DNA from: an uncultured Roseovarius sp.
Lineage (GTDB): Bacteria; Pseudomonadota; Alphaproteobacteria; Rhodobacterales; Rhodobacteraceae
Direction: 5' to 3'
NCBI GenBank assembly: GCA_947503145.1
Contig: CANNCP010000005.1
Location: forward strand, 186,001-250,000
Length of the DNA: 64,000 nt
Shown here piece by piece: positions 18,108 to 26,805 of the stretch (the stretch's first letter is position 1; the number at the start of each line of letters is the position of its first letter). The notes beneath the pieces were generated by a model that had not been told where the DNA came from, searched no databases, and saw nothing but the letters and a program-made list of their open reading frames with translations. The translations under genes were made by a program, and so were the position numbers.

Positions 18108-19118
18108 ATGGATTTTCTCAACGCGTTTGTCGCGCTATCCAACTACGTGCTGATCCCGGGCATCGCCTATGGCAGCCAACTCGCACTTGGGGCGCTGGGG
18201 GTGACGCTGGTTTACGGCATCCTGCGGTTTTCCAATTTTGCCCACGGCGACACGATGGCCTTCGGCGCGATGGTAACCGTCCTTGTAACATGGTGGTTGC
18301 AATCATTGGGCGTCAGCCTCGGGCCGCTGCCAACCGCACTGCTGGCGCTGCCAATCGGGATCATCGGCTGTATCCTGATGCTGCTGGCAACCGACCGCGC
18401 CGTTTATCATTTCTACCGCGAGAAGAAGGCCAAGCCGGTCATTCTGGTGATCGTGTCCATGGGCGTGATGTTCATCATGAACGGGATCGTCCGGTTAATC
18501 ATCGGGCCCGACGACCAGCGATTTCTAGATGGTGAGAGATTCCTGATTTCCGCACGCGATTTCAAGGAGATGACCGGACTGGCCGAAGGGCTGGCGATCA
18601 AGTCCACGCAGGTCATCACCCTGATCACGGCGATCATCGTGGTGGCGCTGCTGTTCTGGTTCCTGAACCGAACCCGCGCCGGGAAATCCATGCGAGCCTA
18701 TTCCGATAACGAGGATCTGGCGCTGCTGTCAGGCGTCAATCCCGAACGTGTGGTGATGCTGACCTGGGTTATCGTCGCGACCTTGGCGACTGTTGCCGGA
18801 GTGCTCTACGGGCTGGACAAGTCATTCAAGCCCTTCACCTATTTCCAGTTGCTCCTGCCGATCTTTGCCGCCGCAATCGTCGGCGGGCTAGGCAGCCCCC
18901 TTGGTGCCATCACCGGGGGATTCGTGATCGCCTTTTCCGAAGTGACGATCACCTACGCATGGAAAAAGGTGCTGGGCTACATGATGCCCGACAGCCTCGC
19001 GCCGGACGGGTTGGTTCAACTTCTCAGTACCGATTACAAGTTTGCAGTCAGTTTCGCGATCCTGCTGATCGTGCTGCTGTTCAAGCCAACGGGATTGTTC
19101 AAGGGGCAGTCAGTATGA
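18108..19118 (+). CDS. Branched-chain amino acid type ABC permease (LivH-like)
   Basis: 336 residues, about eight membrane helices. Motifs: GALGVTLVYGILRFSNFAHGD near residue 27, and AAIVGGLGSPLGAITGGFVIA near the C-terminus, the permease loop that contacts the ATPase. The start follows the LivF-like gene by 52 bp. The stop overlaps the LivM-like start (ATGA at 19115). Confidence 0.92.
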   Translation: MDFLNAFVALSNYVLIPGIAYGSQLALGALGVTLVYGILRFSNFAHGDTMAFGAMVTVLVTWWLQSLGVSLGPLPTALLALPIGIIGCILMLLATDRAVYHFYREKKAKPVILVIVSMGVMFIMNGIVRLIIGPDDQRFLDGERFLISARDFKEMTGLAEGLAIKSTQVITLITAIIVVALLFWFLNRTRAGKSMRAYSDNEDLALLSGVNPERVVMLTWVIVATLATVAGVLYGLDKSFKPFTYFQLLLPIFAAAIVGGLGSPLGAITGGFVIAFSEVTITYAWKKVLGYMMPDSLAPDGLVQLLSTDYKFAVSFAILLIVLLFKPTGLFKGQSV

Positions 19119-20452
19119 ATGATACGCTGAAAAACGTCGGCCTGTTCACCCTCGTCGGGGTGCTGATCCTGCTGACCGGTTTCCTGCAAAGCTGGAACTC
19201 GGCAATGCTGATCCTCAACATGGGGCTGATTTCGGCCATCATGGCGCTGGGGGTAAACCTGCAATGGGGATTTGCCGGGCTGTTCAACATCGGGGTGATG
19301 GGGTTTGTCGCGCTCGGCGGCCTTGCGGCCGTGCTGATCGGCATGCCGGTGACGCCTGGCGCATGGTCGGCGGGGGGCTTTGGCGTCATGGGTGCGCTAC
19401 TGCTGGGAGCGACAACCATTACCGCCGCTGTCGTGGTCATGAAGCGGATGCAGAAGGGGCACCTGCGCACCCTCGTCGTAATCGTGGTGCTGGTCGGGGG
19501 CTTTTTCGTTTTCCGCGCGCTGCTTGACCCGAACGTGGCAGCGATCGAGGCGATCAATCCGGCAGGGACCGGGTATCTTGGCGGCCTCAACCCCGGCAGC
19601 GAGGACACCTACAAGGATTACGGGATCATCGTGTTGCTCGCCTGGCCGCTGGGCGGCGCGCTGGCCGCCGGGGCCGCCTGGCTGATTGGCAAGACGGCGT
19701 TGGGATTGCGTTCGGACTACCTCGCTATTGCGACGCTGGGGATCGCCGAGATCATCATCGCGGTGCTCAAGAACGAGGACTGGCTGTCGCGCGGCGTGAA
19801 GAACGTGATCGGCATCCCCCGCCCGGTGCCGTTCGAAATCGACCTCCAGAACGATCCGGGGTTCGTCGAGACGGCCTCGGGACTCGGGATCGACCCGATG
19901 ATGGCCTCGACGCTTTATGTCAAGCTGCTCTATGCCGGGCTGTTTTTGGTCGTGTTGGTGGTTCTTTTGTGGATGGCGCAAAAGGCGCTGGCAAGCCCCT
20001 GGGGGCGGATGCTGCGGGCGATCCGCGACAATGAGGTCGCCGCCGAAGCCATGGGCAAGGATGTCAAGAAACGACACTTGCAGGTGTTCATCCTTGGCAG
20101 CGCGATCTGCGGTATCGCGGGCGCGATGATGACCACGCTCGACGGTCAGCTGGTGCCGAGCGCCTACCAGCCGCTGCGTTTCACCTTTCTGGTCTGGGTC
20201 ATGGTGATCGTCGGCGGATCGGGCAACAACTTTGGCGCGGTTCTGGGCGGCTTTCTGATCTGGCTCCTCTGGGTGCAGGTGGAACCGATGGGGCGGCTCT
20301 TTATGGATCTGATCACCTCGGGCATGTCGGATGGTTATTGGCTAAAGACACATCTTCTGGAATCGGCGGCGCATATGCGGCTGCTGACGATGGGGCTCGT
20401 CCTGCTATTGGTGCTGCGGTTCAGCCCCAGAGGGCTGATCCCCGAGAAGTAG
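19115..20452 (+). CDS. Branched-chain amino acid type ABC permease (LivM-like)
   Basis: 445 residues from the coupled ATG at 19115; a longer frame exists but would run through the preceding gene. LivM hallmarks: GVNLQWGFAGLFNIGVMGFVALGG early, RSDYLAIATLGIAEII, and GGSGNNFGAVLGGFLI late. It is about 100 residues longer than typical LivM, with an inserted region around residues 95-190. Last gene of the importer; a bidirectional hairpin follows at 20602. Confidence 0.9.
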   Translation: MNDTLKNVGLFTLVGVLILLTGFLQSWNSAMLILNMGLISAIMALGVNLQWGFAGLFNIGVMGFVALGGLAAVLIGMPVTPGAWSAGGFGVMGALLLGATTITAAVVVMKRMQKGHLRTLVVIVVLVGGFFVFRALLDPNVAAIEAINPAGTGYLGGLNPGSEDTYKDYGIIVLLAWPLGGALAAGAAWLIGKTALGLRSDYLAIATLGIAEIIIAVLKNEDWLSRGVKNVIGIPRPVPFEIDLQNDPGFVETASGLGIDPMMASTLYVKLLYAGLFLVVLVVLLWMAQKALASPWGRMLRAIRDNEVAAEAMGKDVKKRHLQVFILGSAICGIAGAMMTTLDGQLVPSAYQPLRFTFLVWVMVIVGGSGNNFGAVLGGFLIWLLWVQVEPMGRLFMDLITSGMSDGYWLKTHLLESAAHMRLLTMGLVLLLVLRFSPRGLIPEK

Positions 20453-20601
20453 AAGGCGGCCACATCTTGCGCCGGCGGGCCGTCCTGTGTGAATGATCGG
20501 TCTTGCCCGATGCTTGCGGCCGTGATCCGCAAAGGCAGAGCCAGCCGGGTTTGCACGTGGGCGAACCGGCAGAGGCATCCGGGCGACGCCTCGTTGGGAA
20601 A

Positions 20602-20627
20602 CCGGACCTGTCACGTTTCAGGTCCGG
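20602..20627. terminator. Bidirectional terminator between the importer and ubiX
   Basis: CCGGACCTG (20602-20610) pairs perfectly with CAGGTCCGG (20619-20627), loop of eight. The two operons converge here, and the hairpin overlaps the ubiX stop codon at 20611-20613. Confidence 0.75.
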
Positions 20628-21189
20628 CACCCCATTGACCTGCCACGGGCGCCGATATTGCCAGAAGATCAATCGCGCGGGCCGCAATCTGATCCACAAT
20701 ATCCGTGACACTACGAGGCTTGAGGTAGAACGCAGGCACCGGCGGAGCAATAACTGCGCCCATTTCGGTGGCGGAAATCATGTTGCGCAGATGTGCAAGT
20801 GTCAGTGGTGCTTCGCGGGTCAAGAGGACCAGACGCCTGCGCTCCTTGAGTTGAACACCGGCGGCCCGGATCAGCAGATTGTCATCCAGACTGTTGGCAA
20901 TCGCTGCCAGCGAGCGCATGGAACAGGGGGCTACGATCATGCCGGAAACCGGCACAGAGCCCGAGGCGATGCTGGCCCCGATATCGTCAATGGCATGGCT
21001 TCGAGAAACCATTGCCTGAAGGGTGTCCCAGGCATCACCGCCGCACTCTTCGGCAAGTGTACGCGCGGCAGCGGCGCTGGTGACCAGGTCGATCTCGGCG
21101 CCCAACTCAGCCAGTTGGCGTGCAACCGACAAGCCCAATGCAGCCCCGGACGCCCCCGCCACCCCCAAAATGACGCGCAACCCCGTCAT
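20611..21189 (-). CDS. ubiX: UbiX-family flavin prenyltransferase
   Basis: 192 residues from ATG 21189, which overlaps the ubiD stop (ATGA). UbiX makes prenylated FMN, the cofactor of UbiD. Family motifs: GVAGASGAALGLSVARQL at the FMN site, PCSMRSLAAIANSLDDNLLIRAA, then the conserved RRLVLLTREAPLTLAHLRNM and PPVPAFYLKP. Coupled to ubiD, its client enzyme, as expected. Confidence 0.94.
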   Translation of the reverse strand: MTGLRVILGVAGASGAALGLSVARQLAELGAEIDLVTSAAAARTLAEECGGDAWDTLQAMVSRSHAIDDIGASIASGSVPVSGMIVAPCSMRSLAAIANSLDDNLLIRAAGVQLKERRRLVLLTREAPLTLAHLRNMISATEMGAVIAPPVPAFYLKPRSVTDIVDQIAARAIDLLAISAPVAGQWGAGPET

Positions 21190-22694
21190 GTGTTCAGCCC
21201 CGGCATCAGCCGCGAAACCAGATCGGCGGCAAAGGCAGCATCCTGGGCGGTGGTTGTCATGACCTTTCCCCATTCCCGTGTGGTTTCACTGTCTATTTTT
21301 GTCGTCGCGTCGATCCCCATCTTGCCGGCCAGTCCGGGCTGTGGAGACGCAAAATCAAGATAATCCATTGGCGTATGCTCCAGCAGCATCACGTCCCGGA
21401 CAGGGTCCATCCGGGTGGCCAGTGCCCAGGCAATGTCATCCCAGTTTGCGGGATCTATATCGGAATCCACGATCACAATCATCTTGGTATAGCTGAACTG
21501 CGGCAGCATCCCCCAGAGTGCCATCATTACCCGGCGTGCCTGACCGGGATAGCGTTTGTTGATACTGACAACGGCCATGCGGTAGGAACAGGCGGCAGGC
21601 GGCAGCCAGAGATCACGGATTTCGGGGATCTGGGACCGGATTGTAGGCAGCGCGAGCCGGTTGAAAACCTCACCGATGATCGCGGGCTCATCGGGAGGGC
21701 GCCCGGTATAGGTGGACAGATAGATGGGATCGCTCCGATGGGTCACGGCCGTCAATTGCATCACCGGAAATGGCTCTGCCGGGTTGTAATAGCCGGTGTG
21801 ATCGCCGAACGGCCCTTCGGGGGCCAACTCGGCAGGTGACACCCAACCCTCCAGAACGATCTCCGCATCGGCGGGAACCATCAACGGCACCGATCTTGCC
21901 GCAATCAGCCGTGGACGTGCGCCATTCAACGCCCCGGCAAAGCTCAGTTCTGACACGGTTTCGGGCAGCGGCAGCGCGGCAGAAAGCAATGTGGCCGGAT
22001 TGGCCCCGAGAACGATGGCAACCGGCATCTTCTCGCCCTGGCGCGCCCAGCTCTGGTGATGAGCGGCACCGCCACGATGTGGCAACCAGCGCATGATCAG
22101 CCTGTCGCGTGCCAGGACCTGCGCCCGGTATACACCGGCGTTATAGGTGCCGATATCACCAATGTCGGATCCATATGGCCGGGTCACAACCACCGGCCAT
22201 GTGATCAGCGGCCCCGCATCTCCGGGCCAGTGTGTCTGAATGGGAAGGGTCGTCAAATCCACATCCGGCCCTTCCAGAACGACCTGTTGGACCGGGGCGG
22301 ATTTGGTAATCTTTGGGCGCGTTGCCAATGCTGCCCTGAGCATCGGCCAGCGAGACAGGGCATCGCGCAACCCGTCCGGTGGCGTGGGGGTTCTGAGAGC
22401 GGCAAGAAATGCCCCGAGATCATCGAGCCTGTCCAGCGTGATCCCGAGCCCGGCGGCGACGCGCTCGGGCGTGCCGAACAGGTTGACCACGACGGGTATG
22501 CCCGAGTCGGTTCCTGCACCCAGCACAGGCCGGTCAAAGCGCAGGGCCGGTCCCTTTGACTCCAGAACATTCCGGTGAACGGCTGTCATCTGGTGGCGAA
22601 CCGATACCGGCTCTGGAATGCGTTGAAGCTGATCGGTTTGTGCGCACCAATCAAGAAAGCTGCGCAAGCTGGGATAGGGTGGCAGGACTCGCAC
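21186..22694 (-). CDS. ubiD: UbiD-family decarboxylase
   Basis: 502 residues from a GTG at 22694, preceded by CAGGGA at about seven bases. The open frame extends to 22793, but an FNR box lies inside that extension, so the shorter start is preferred. It uses prenyl-FMN to decarboxylate the 3-polyprenyl-4-hydroxybenzoate ring in ubiquinone synthesis. Motifs: PYPSLRSFLDWC at the N-terminus, THWPGDAGPLITWPVVVT, PEGPFGDHTGYYNPAEPFPV with the catalytic Glu region, and YTGRPPDEPAIIGE. Its placement opposite ubiTUV indicates a role in the O2-limited ubiquinone route. Confidence 0.92.
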   Translation of the reverse strand: MRVLPPYPSLRSFLDWCAQTDQLQRIPEPVSVRHQMTAVHRNVLESKGPALRFDRPVLGAGTDSGIPVVVNLFGTPERVAAGLGITLDRLDDLGAFLAALRTPTPPDGLRDALSRWPMLRAALATRPKITKSAPVQQVVLEGPDVDLTTLPIQTHWPGDAGPLITWPVVVTRPYGSDIGDIGTYNAGVYRAQVLARDRLIMRWLPHRGGAAHHQSWARQGEKMPVAIVLGANPATLLSAALPLPETVSELSFAGALNGARPRLIAARSVPLMVPADAEIVLEGWVSPAELAPEGPFGDHTGYYNPAEPFPVMQLTAVTHRSDPIYLSTYTGRPPDEPAIIGEVFNRLALPTIRSQIPEIRDLWLPPAACSYRMAVVSINKRYPGQARRVMMALWGMLPQFSYTKMIVIVDSDIDPANWDDIAWALATRMDPVRDVMLLEHTPMDYLDFASPQPGLAGKMGIDATTKIDSETTREWGKVMTTTAQDAAFAADLVSRLMPGLNT

Positions 22695-22751
22695 GGGATT
22701 TCCCTGATCGTTGAGTTTCAAACCGCCTATCAGTAAAAAAGCACGCCTGAC

Positions 22752-22765
22752 TTGATATAAGTCAA
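22752..22765. promoter_or_regulatory. FNR-type box in the ubiD / ubiT divergent region
   Basis: TTGATATAAGTCAA matches the FNR consensus TTGAT-N4-ATCAA at nine of ten defined positions. It lies 71 bp before the ubiT start and 58 bp before the chosen ubiD start, so one site could serve both directions. A Crp/Fnr-family regulator with an E-x2-S-R recognition helix is encoded 3 kb downstream. Activation under low oxygen is inferred. Confidence 0.8.
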
Positions 22766-22835
22766 TACACTGAGCCACTCTAGCGCCTACCAAGACCTGA
22801 CAAGAGGCGTTTCGAGACCGAAAAGGGTGCCCTGA

Positions 22836-23378
22836 TTGACCCAGTCCCCGCTACAGATCCCTCGTTTTCCCGCAGTGTTGGCGTATCCGCTGCGCGCAAT
22901 GCCGCTCGTTCCGTTGTCCTTATCCCTGACGGCCTATTCGCGAAAGATCGCCAAGAGCCATCCCGGCCTCTTCCGCCGGCTTGGCGAATACGGCCACACG
23001 AAATTTGTGCTTGATCCGACCGATCTGCCGTTTGTCATTTGCCTGCACCCCAATGGCGGTGTCCCGCGTGTCATCGTGACCCGCGGACCCGGCGAAGGGA
23101 CCGCGCGAATTGCCGGACCACTCGCGGCACTTCTGGGGCTGGTGCATGGGGCCTTTGATGGCGACGCCTTGTTCTTCTCTCGCGATCTGGTGGTTGAGGG
23201 TGACACGGCCGCGGCGCTGGCTTTGCGCAATGCCGTGGATGATGCGGAGCTGGATCTTTCGCGGGAAGTCTCTGATCTGACCGGGCCAATGGCGCCCCCC
23301 GTTCAGCGGATGTTCGTATTTCTGGAGCGCCATACCGGAGTCAGCCTGACCCGACCCGAGGAGGCAGGAGCATGGTGA
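22836..23378 (+). CDS. ubiT: UbiT-like SCP2-domain accessory factor of O2-independent ubiquinone synthesis
   Basis: 180 residues, TTG start (no ATG is available before residue 22). The N-terminal region is hydrophobic; the SCP2 lipid-binding domain ends with DGDALFFSRDLVVEGDTAAALALRNAVDD, a characteristic UbiT segment. UbiT is thought to bind prenyl intermediates for the anaerobic hydroxylation by UbiUV. Overlaps ubiU by seven bases. Confidence 0.88.
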   Translation: MTQSPLQIPRFPAVLAYPLRAMPLVPLSLSLTAYSRKIAKSHPGLFRRLGEYGHTKFVLDPTDLPFVICLHPNGGVPRVIVTRGPGEGTARIAGPLAALLGLVHGAFDGDALFFSRDLVVEGDTAAALALRNAVDDAELDLSREVSDLTGPMAPPVQRMFVFLERHTGVSLTRPEEAGAW

Positions 23379-24355
23379 TGGAAATCGTTTGCCCGGCAGG
23401 AACACCGGCGGCTCTGCGCGCCGCGGTCAAGGCCGGGGCTCATACCATTTATTGCGGCTTTGCCGACGAGACCAATGCGCGCAACTTTCCCGGTCTGAAT
23501 TTTGACCGGGCCGAAATGCGCGAAGGCGTGGCTTTTGCCCATTCACATGGCACCAAGGTTCTGATTGCGATCAACACCTTTCCGCGTGCCGGGGACGAGG
23601 CAATCTGGCACCGCGCCGTGTCCGACGCAGAAAGCTGTGGCGCGGATGCCGTCATTCTGGCCGATATCGGGTTGCTGGATTACGCGGCGCGCAACCATCC
23701 CGGTTTGCGCCGTCACCTCTCGGTTCAGGCGGCGGCGGCCAATGCCGACGTGATAAATTTCTACGCCGACGCCTTTGGCGTCAAACGTGTGGTGCTGCCG
23801 CGCGTCCTTTCGGTGCCCGAGATCGCCGCGATCAACGCCGAAACCGAGGTCGAGACCGAAGTTTTTGTATTTGGCGGGCTTTGCGTCATGGCAGAGGGCC
23901 GTTGTTCGCTGTCGTCGTATGCAACCGGGCTGTCGCCCAACATGAACGGGGTGTGTTCACCCGCCAGCCATGTGGAATATCACGACGATGACGGCGTGCT
24001 GGATGCGCGCCTAGGTGGTTACACTATCCACCGTGTCGAAGCGAAAGACTCAGCCCCCTACCCGACCCTGTGCAAAGGCTGCTTCAGCACCGGCGACAAG
24101 ACCGGGCACCTGTTCGAAGATGCCGTCAGCCTCAATGCTGAACAGCTGATCCCGCAGTTGCAAAAGGCCGGGGTGATCGCGCTCAAGATCGAGGGGCGGC
24201 AGCGGTCGCGCTCTTATGTCGCTCAGGTCGTGCGCAATTTCCGCGCGGCAGTGGATGCTCTGGAGGCGGGCAAGCCCATGCCTGAAGGCATGTTGGCGCG
24301 TCTGTCGGAAGGCCAGGCCATGACAACCGGCGCTTACAAGAAGACATGGAGATAA
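23372..24355 (+). CDS. ubiU: UbiU, U32-family Fe-S protein of O2-independent ubiquinone hydroxylation
   Basis: 327 residues from ATG 23372; a second ATG at 23378 gives MEIVCPAG. Counting from the second, four cysteines fall at 169, 176, 193 and 232 (GLCVMAEGRC, NGVCSP, TLCKGC), the spacing known for the 4Fe-4S ligands of E. coli UbiU, so 23378 may be the true start. Works as a heterodimer with UbiV. Confidence 0.94.
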   Translation: MVMEIVCPAGTPAALRAAVKAGAHTIYCGFADETNARNFPGLNFDRAEMREGVAFAHSHGTKVLIAINTFPRAGDEAIWHRAVSDAESCGADAVILADIGLLDYAARNHPGLRRHLSVQAAAANADVINFYADAFGVKRVVLPRVLSVPEIAAINAETEVETEVFVFGGLCVMAEGRCSLSSYATGLSPNMNGVCSPASHVEYHDDDGVLDARLGGYTIHRVEAKDSAPYPTLCKGCFSTGDKTGHLFEDAVSLNAEQLIPQLQKAGVIALKIEGRQRSRSYVAQVVRNFRAAVDALEAGKPMPEGMLARLSEGQAMTTGAYKKTWR

Positions 24356-24359
24356 AACG

Positions 24360-25265
24360 ATGGAACTGACCGTCGGACCCAATCAGTTTTTCTGGTCGGC
24401 AGATCGCTGGACTTCGTTCCATGACGATCTGGCCAGTGCCCCGGTTGACCGTGTTGTTCTGGGCGAACTGGTATGTTCAAAGCGCCTGCCCTTCTATCAG
24501 GACCGCATTCCCGATGCGATTGGGACACTGATCGAGGCGGGCAAGGAGGTTGCCCTGACCAGTCTTGCTCTGGTTACGCTCAAACGCGAACGCAAGCTGA
24601 CATCCGAACTGGCCGAGATGGGGGTCGAGGTCGAAATCAATGACCTGACGGCCTTGGCGCATCTGCCCGAAGGGATACGGTTTTCGGTTGGCCCGCTGGT
24701 CAATGTCTATAACGAGGGTACGATTGCGTGGCTTGCCTCGCGCGGGGCGGCCCGCATTTGTCTGCCACCCGAATTGCCGCTTGCGTCGGTCGAGACTCTC
24801 ACCGCAGCGGCCACAAACCTGGGTGTGGCCATCGAGGTTTGGGGGCATGGACGCCTGCCGCTGGCCATTTCGGGGCGGTGCTATCACGCGCGGCTGCATG
24901 GACGCACCAAGGACAATTGCCAGTTCGCCTGCGAGGATGACCCCGATGGTCTGGATATCCAGACGCTTGATGGGCAGCCGTTTCTGGCGATGAACGGGGT
25001 GCAGACATTATCGGACACCTATGCCTGTGCGGCCTATCAGATCGGGGCGCTTGAAAAATCCGGGGTTGCGGCCCTGCGTCTATCGCCCCAATCCAACGGT
25101 TTTGGTGAACTGTCCCGCCTGTACCGGCAGTTGCTGGATGGAGAATGCGATGCGGACCACGTCGCAGATGCGATTGGTCGCATTGACGGCAACATCCGCT
25201 TGTCCGATGGTTTCCTGACCGGTGCACGGGGTGTCGATTGGTCCGGCAAGCCTGCGCAACCTTGA
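24360..25265 (+). CDS. ubiV: UbiV, U32-family Fe-S protein partner of UbiU
   Basis: 301 residues. Cys39 (GELVCSKRLPFYQDR), then Cys174, Cys187 and Cys191 (GRCYHARLHGRTKDNCQFAC) reproduce the one-plus-three cluster pattern of UbiV. Motif MELTVGPNQFFW opens the protein. The start is 4 bp after ubiU. Together with UbiU it hydroxylates the ubiquinone ring without oxygen (known for the family). Confidence 0.94.
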   Translation: MELTVGPNQFFWSADRWTSFHDDLASAPVDRVVLGELVCSKRLPFYQDRIPDAIGTLIEAGKEVALTSLALVTLKRERKLTSELAEMGVEVEINDLTALAHLPEGIRFSVGPLVNVYNEGTIAWLASRGAARICLPPELPLASVETLTAAATNLGVAIEVWGHGRLPLAISGRCYHARLHGRTKDNCQFACEDDPDGLDIQTLDGQPFLAMNGVQTLSDTYACAAYQIGALEKSGVAALRLSPQSNGFGELSRLYRQLLDGECDADHVADAIGRIDGNIRLSDGFLTGARGVDWSGKPAQP

Positions 25266-25283
25266 ACCAGAACAGGAGCGGCA

Positions 25284-25790
25284 ATGAAAATAGCATGTGT
25301 CACATCGCCGGAGCGCGGCGGAACCGATCGGTTATTGTCCGATATTGCCACCCGATTGCAAGCAAGCGGTATGCATCTCGCCGGGATCGTCAAGGATGTG
25401 GGCTATGCCAGCGGGTTTGACAACGGCTGCGACATGAAGGTGCGCGTCCTGCCTGATGGGCCGGTGATCAAGATTACCCAGGAATTGGGCAAAGGCTCGG
25501 ATGCCTGTCGGCTTGATCCCGGTGCAATCGCCAATGCGGTTGCCAGCGTCGAAAACGGCTCTTTGGACAATGCCGACCTGTTCATTCTCAACAAGTTCGG
25601 CCCCGAAGAAGCCGCTGGCCGGGGATTTTGCAGTGTGATCGGCGCCGCAATTGACCGCGATATCCCGGTGCTTGTTGGTGTGAGCGGGGCAAGCAAGGCT
25701 GCGTTCGATACCTTCACCGGCGGGCTGGCCCCTGCGCTTACTCCGCAGGTGCAGGCGATCCTTGAGTGGTGCCAGAACGAGACACAATAG
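25284..25790 (+). CDS. DUF2478 domain protein (P-loop-like, linked to anaerobic clusters)
   Basis: 168 residues: IACVTSPERGGTDRLLSDIATRL at the N-terminus and DLFILNKFGPEEAAGRGF in the middle are DUF2478 features, a family often called a nucleoside-triphosphatase-like protein. The usual Walker A Lys is not evident here. It is 18 bp after ubiV and so appears to be the last gene of the FNR-controlled unit. Role unknown. Confidence 0.8.
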   Translation: MKIACVTSPERGGTDRLLSDIATRLQASGMHLAGIVKDVGYASGFDNGCDMKVRVLPDGPVIKITQELGKGSDACRLDPGAIANAVASVENGSLDNADLFILNKFGPEEAAGRGFCSVIGAAIDRDIPVLVGVSGASKAAFDTFTGGLAPALTPQVQAILEWCQNETQ

Positions 25791-25927
25791 AAACGCCCGA
25801 AACGCCGCATGGGAGTGCGTATTGGCATTCTCCCAGATGTTTGCGGGTCAGACGGTAATACGCCGCAGTCGACCAAAAACCACCGCAGACTGTAGTTTGC
25901 CCATGTGCTTTCCCGCACATCGCTTGA

Positions 25928-26674
25928 ATGACAGCCGAGGTCTTGATGCCCCGAACCCGTGATTTGCAACATCCCTGTGGGGAATGCGCGTTCTACGACA
26001 AGAGTGTGTGGCAACCGGTGCAATCTGGCTCGATTTCTGTTCTTGCGCGTCGGTTTACGCGCAATGACCTCGCAGAGGGGCAGGCCTTGTACGATCAAGG
26101 CACTGAAAGCATGGGGGTATTCTGTGTCTCCAAAGGGTTGATAGCGCTGCGGACGCTCCATGCCGATGGAAAGTCGACCTTACTCAAGCTGGCCTATCCC
26201 GGCGATGTCATCGGCATACGGTCATTCCTGACGAACAGTCTCCACAAGACCGAAGCCCGCGCTTTGCTGCCGTCACGGGTTTGCACTGTCGCGCATCGCG
26301 ACGCAAACCGGGTTATTCATGGCAATCCTTCTGTTCTGACAAGATTGGCCACCCGTTGCATTTCCGAAATCGATAGCTGCCATGAACGGATCATTGCCAC
26401 GGCGACAACTTCGAACAAGCAAAGGCTTTCTGATCTGTTACATGGTTTGATGGCAGCCCACGGCACGCGGGCAGGCAATCATATGTGCATGCACTTACCG
26501 CTTTCACGGTCTGATCTGGCGGACCTGATCGGCGTTCAAGCTGAAACAATGTCGCGCCTGCTCAAACGGCTGCAAGATGACGGCACGTTTCTTGTTTCCG
26601 GGCGTCATGTCCAGGCACCCGTTGCGTCCCTGACGCAGGATATGACGGGGCATCGTCAGAGCGGCAATGCCTGA
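25928..26674 (+). CDS. Crp/Fnr-family transcriptional regulator
   Basis: 248 residues. Cyclic-nucleotide-binding-like fold at residues 30-150, then a winged HTH with recognition helix VQAETMSRLLKRL; the E-x2-S-R pattern is that of FNR, which reads TTGAT half sites. The N-terminus has CGEC (residues 17-20), and further Cys residues occur at FCVSKG, RVCTVAH and TRCISEIDSC. The three-Cys N-terminal set of E. coli FNR is not complete, so Fe-S sensing is uncertain; an NnrR/Dnr-like nitrosative sensor is possible. ATG codons at 25928 and 25946 are both possible starts. Confidence 0.85.
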   Translation: MTAEVLMPRTRDLQHPCGECAFYDKSVWQPVQSGSISVLARRFTRNDLAEGQALYDQGTESMGVFCVSKGLIALRTLHADGKSTLLKLAYPGDVIGIRSFLTNSLHKTEARALLPSRVCTVAHRDANRVIHGNPSVLTRLATRCISEIDSCHERIIATATTSNKQRLSDLLHGLMAAHGTRAGNHMCMHLPLSRSDLADLIGVQAETMSRLLKRLQDDGTFLVSGRHVQAPVASLTQDMTGHRQSGNA

Positions 26675-26805
26675 AGCAGGCAGGGTGATCACATTGCCTG
26701 CGGGTCACACATCTACGCCGCTGCCCCGATCGGACCCAGCGTCTGAACCAAGGCGCAGTTACACCGAGGTGTCAGACACTCTCTGAGTTGGGGTCAAAGC
26801 GATAA

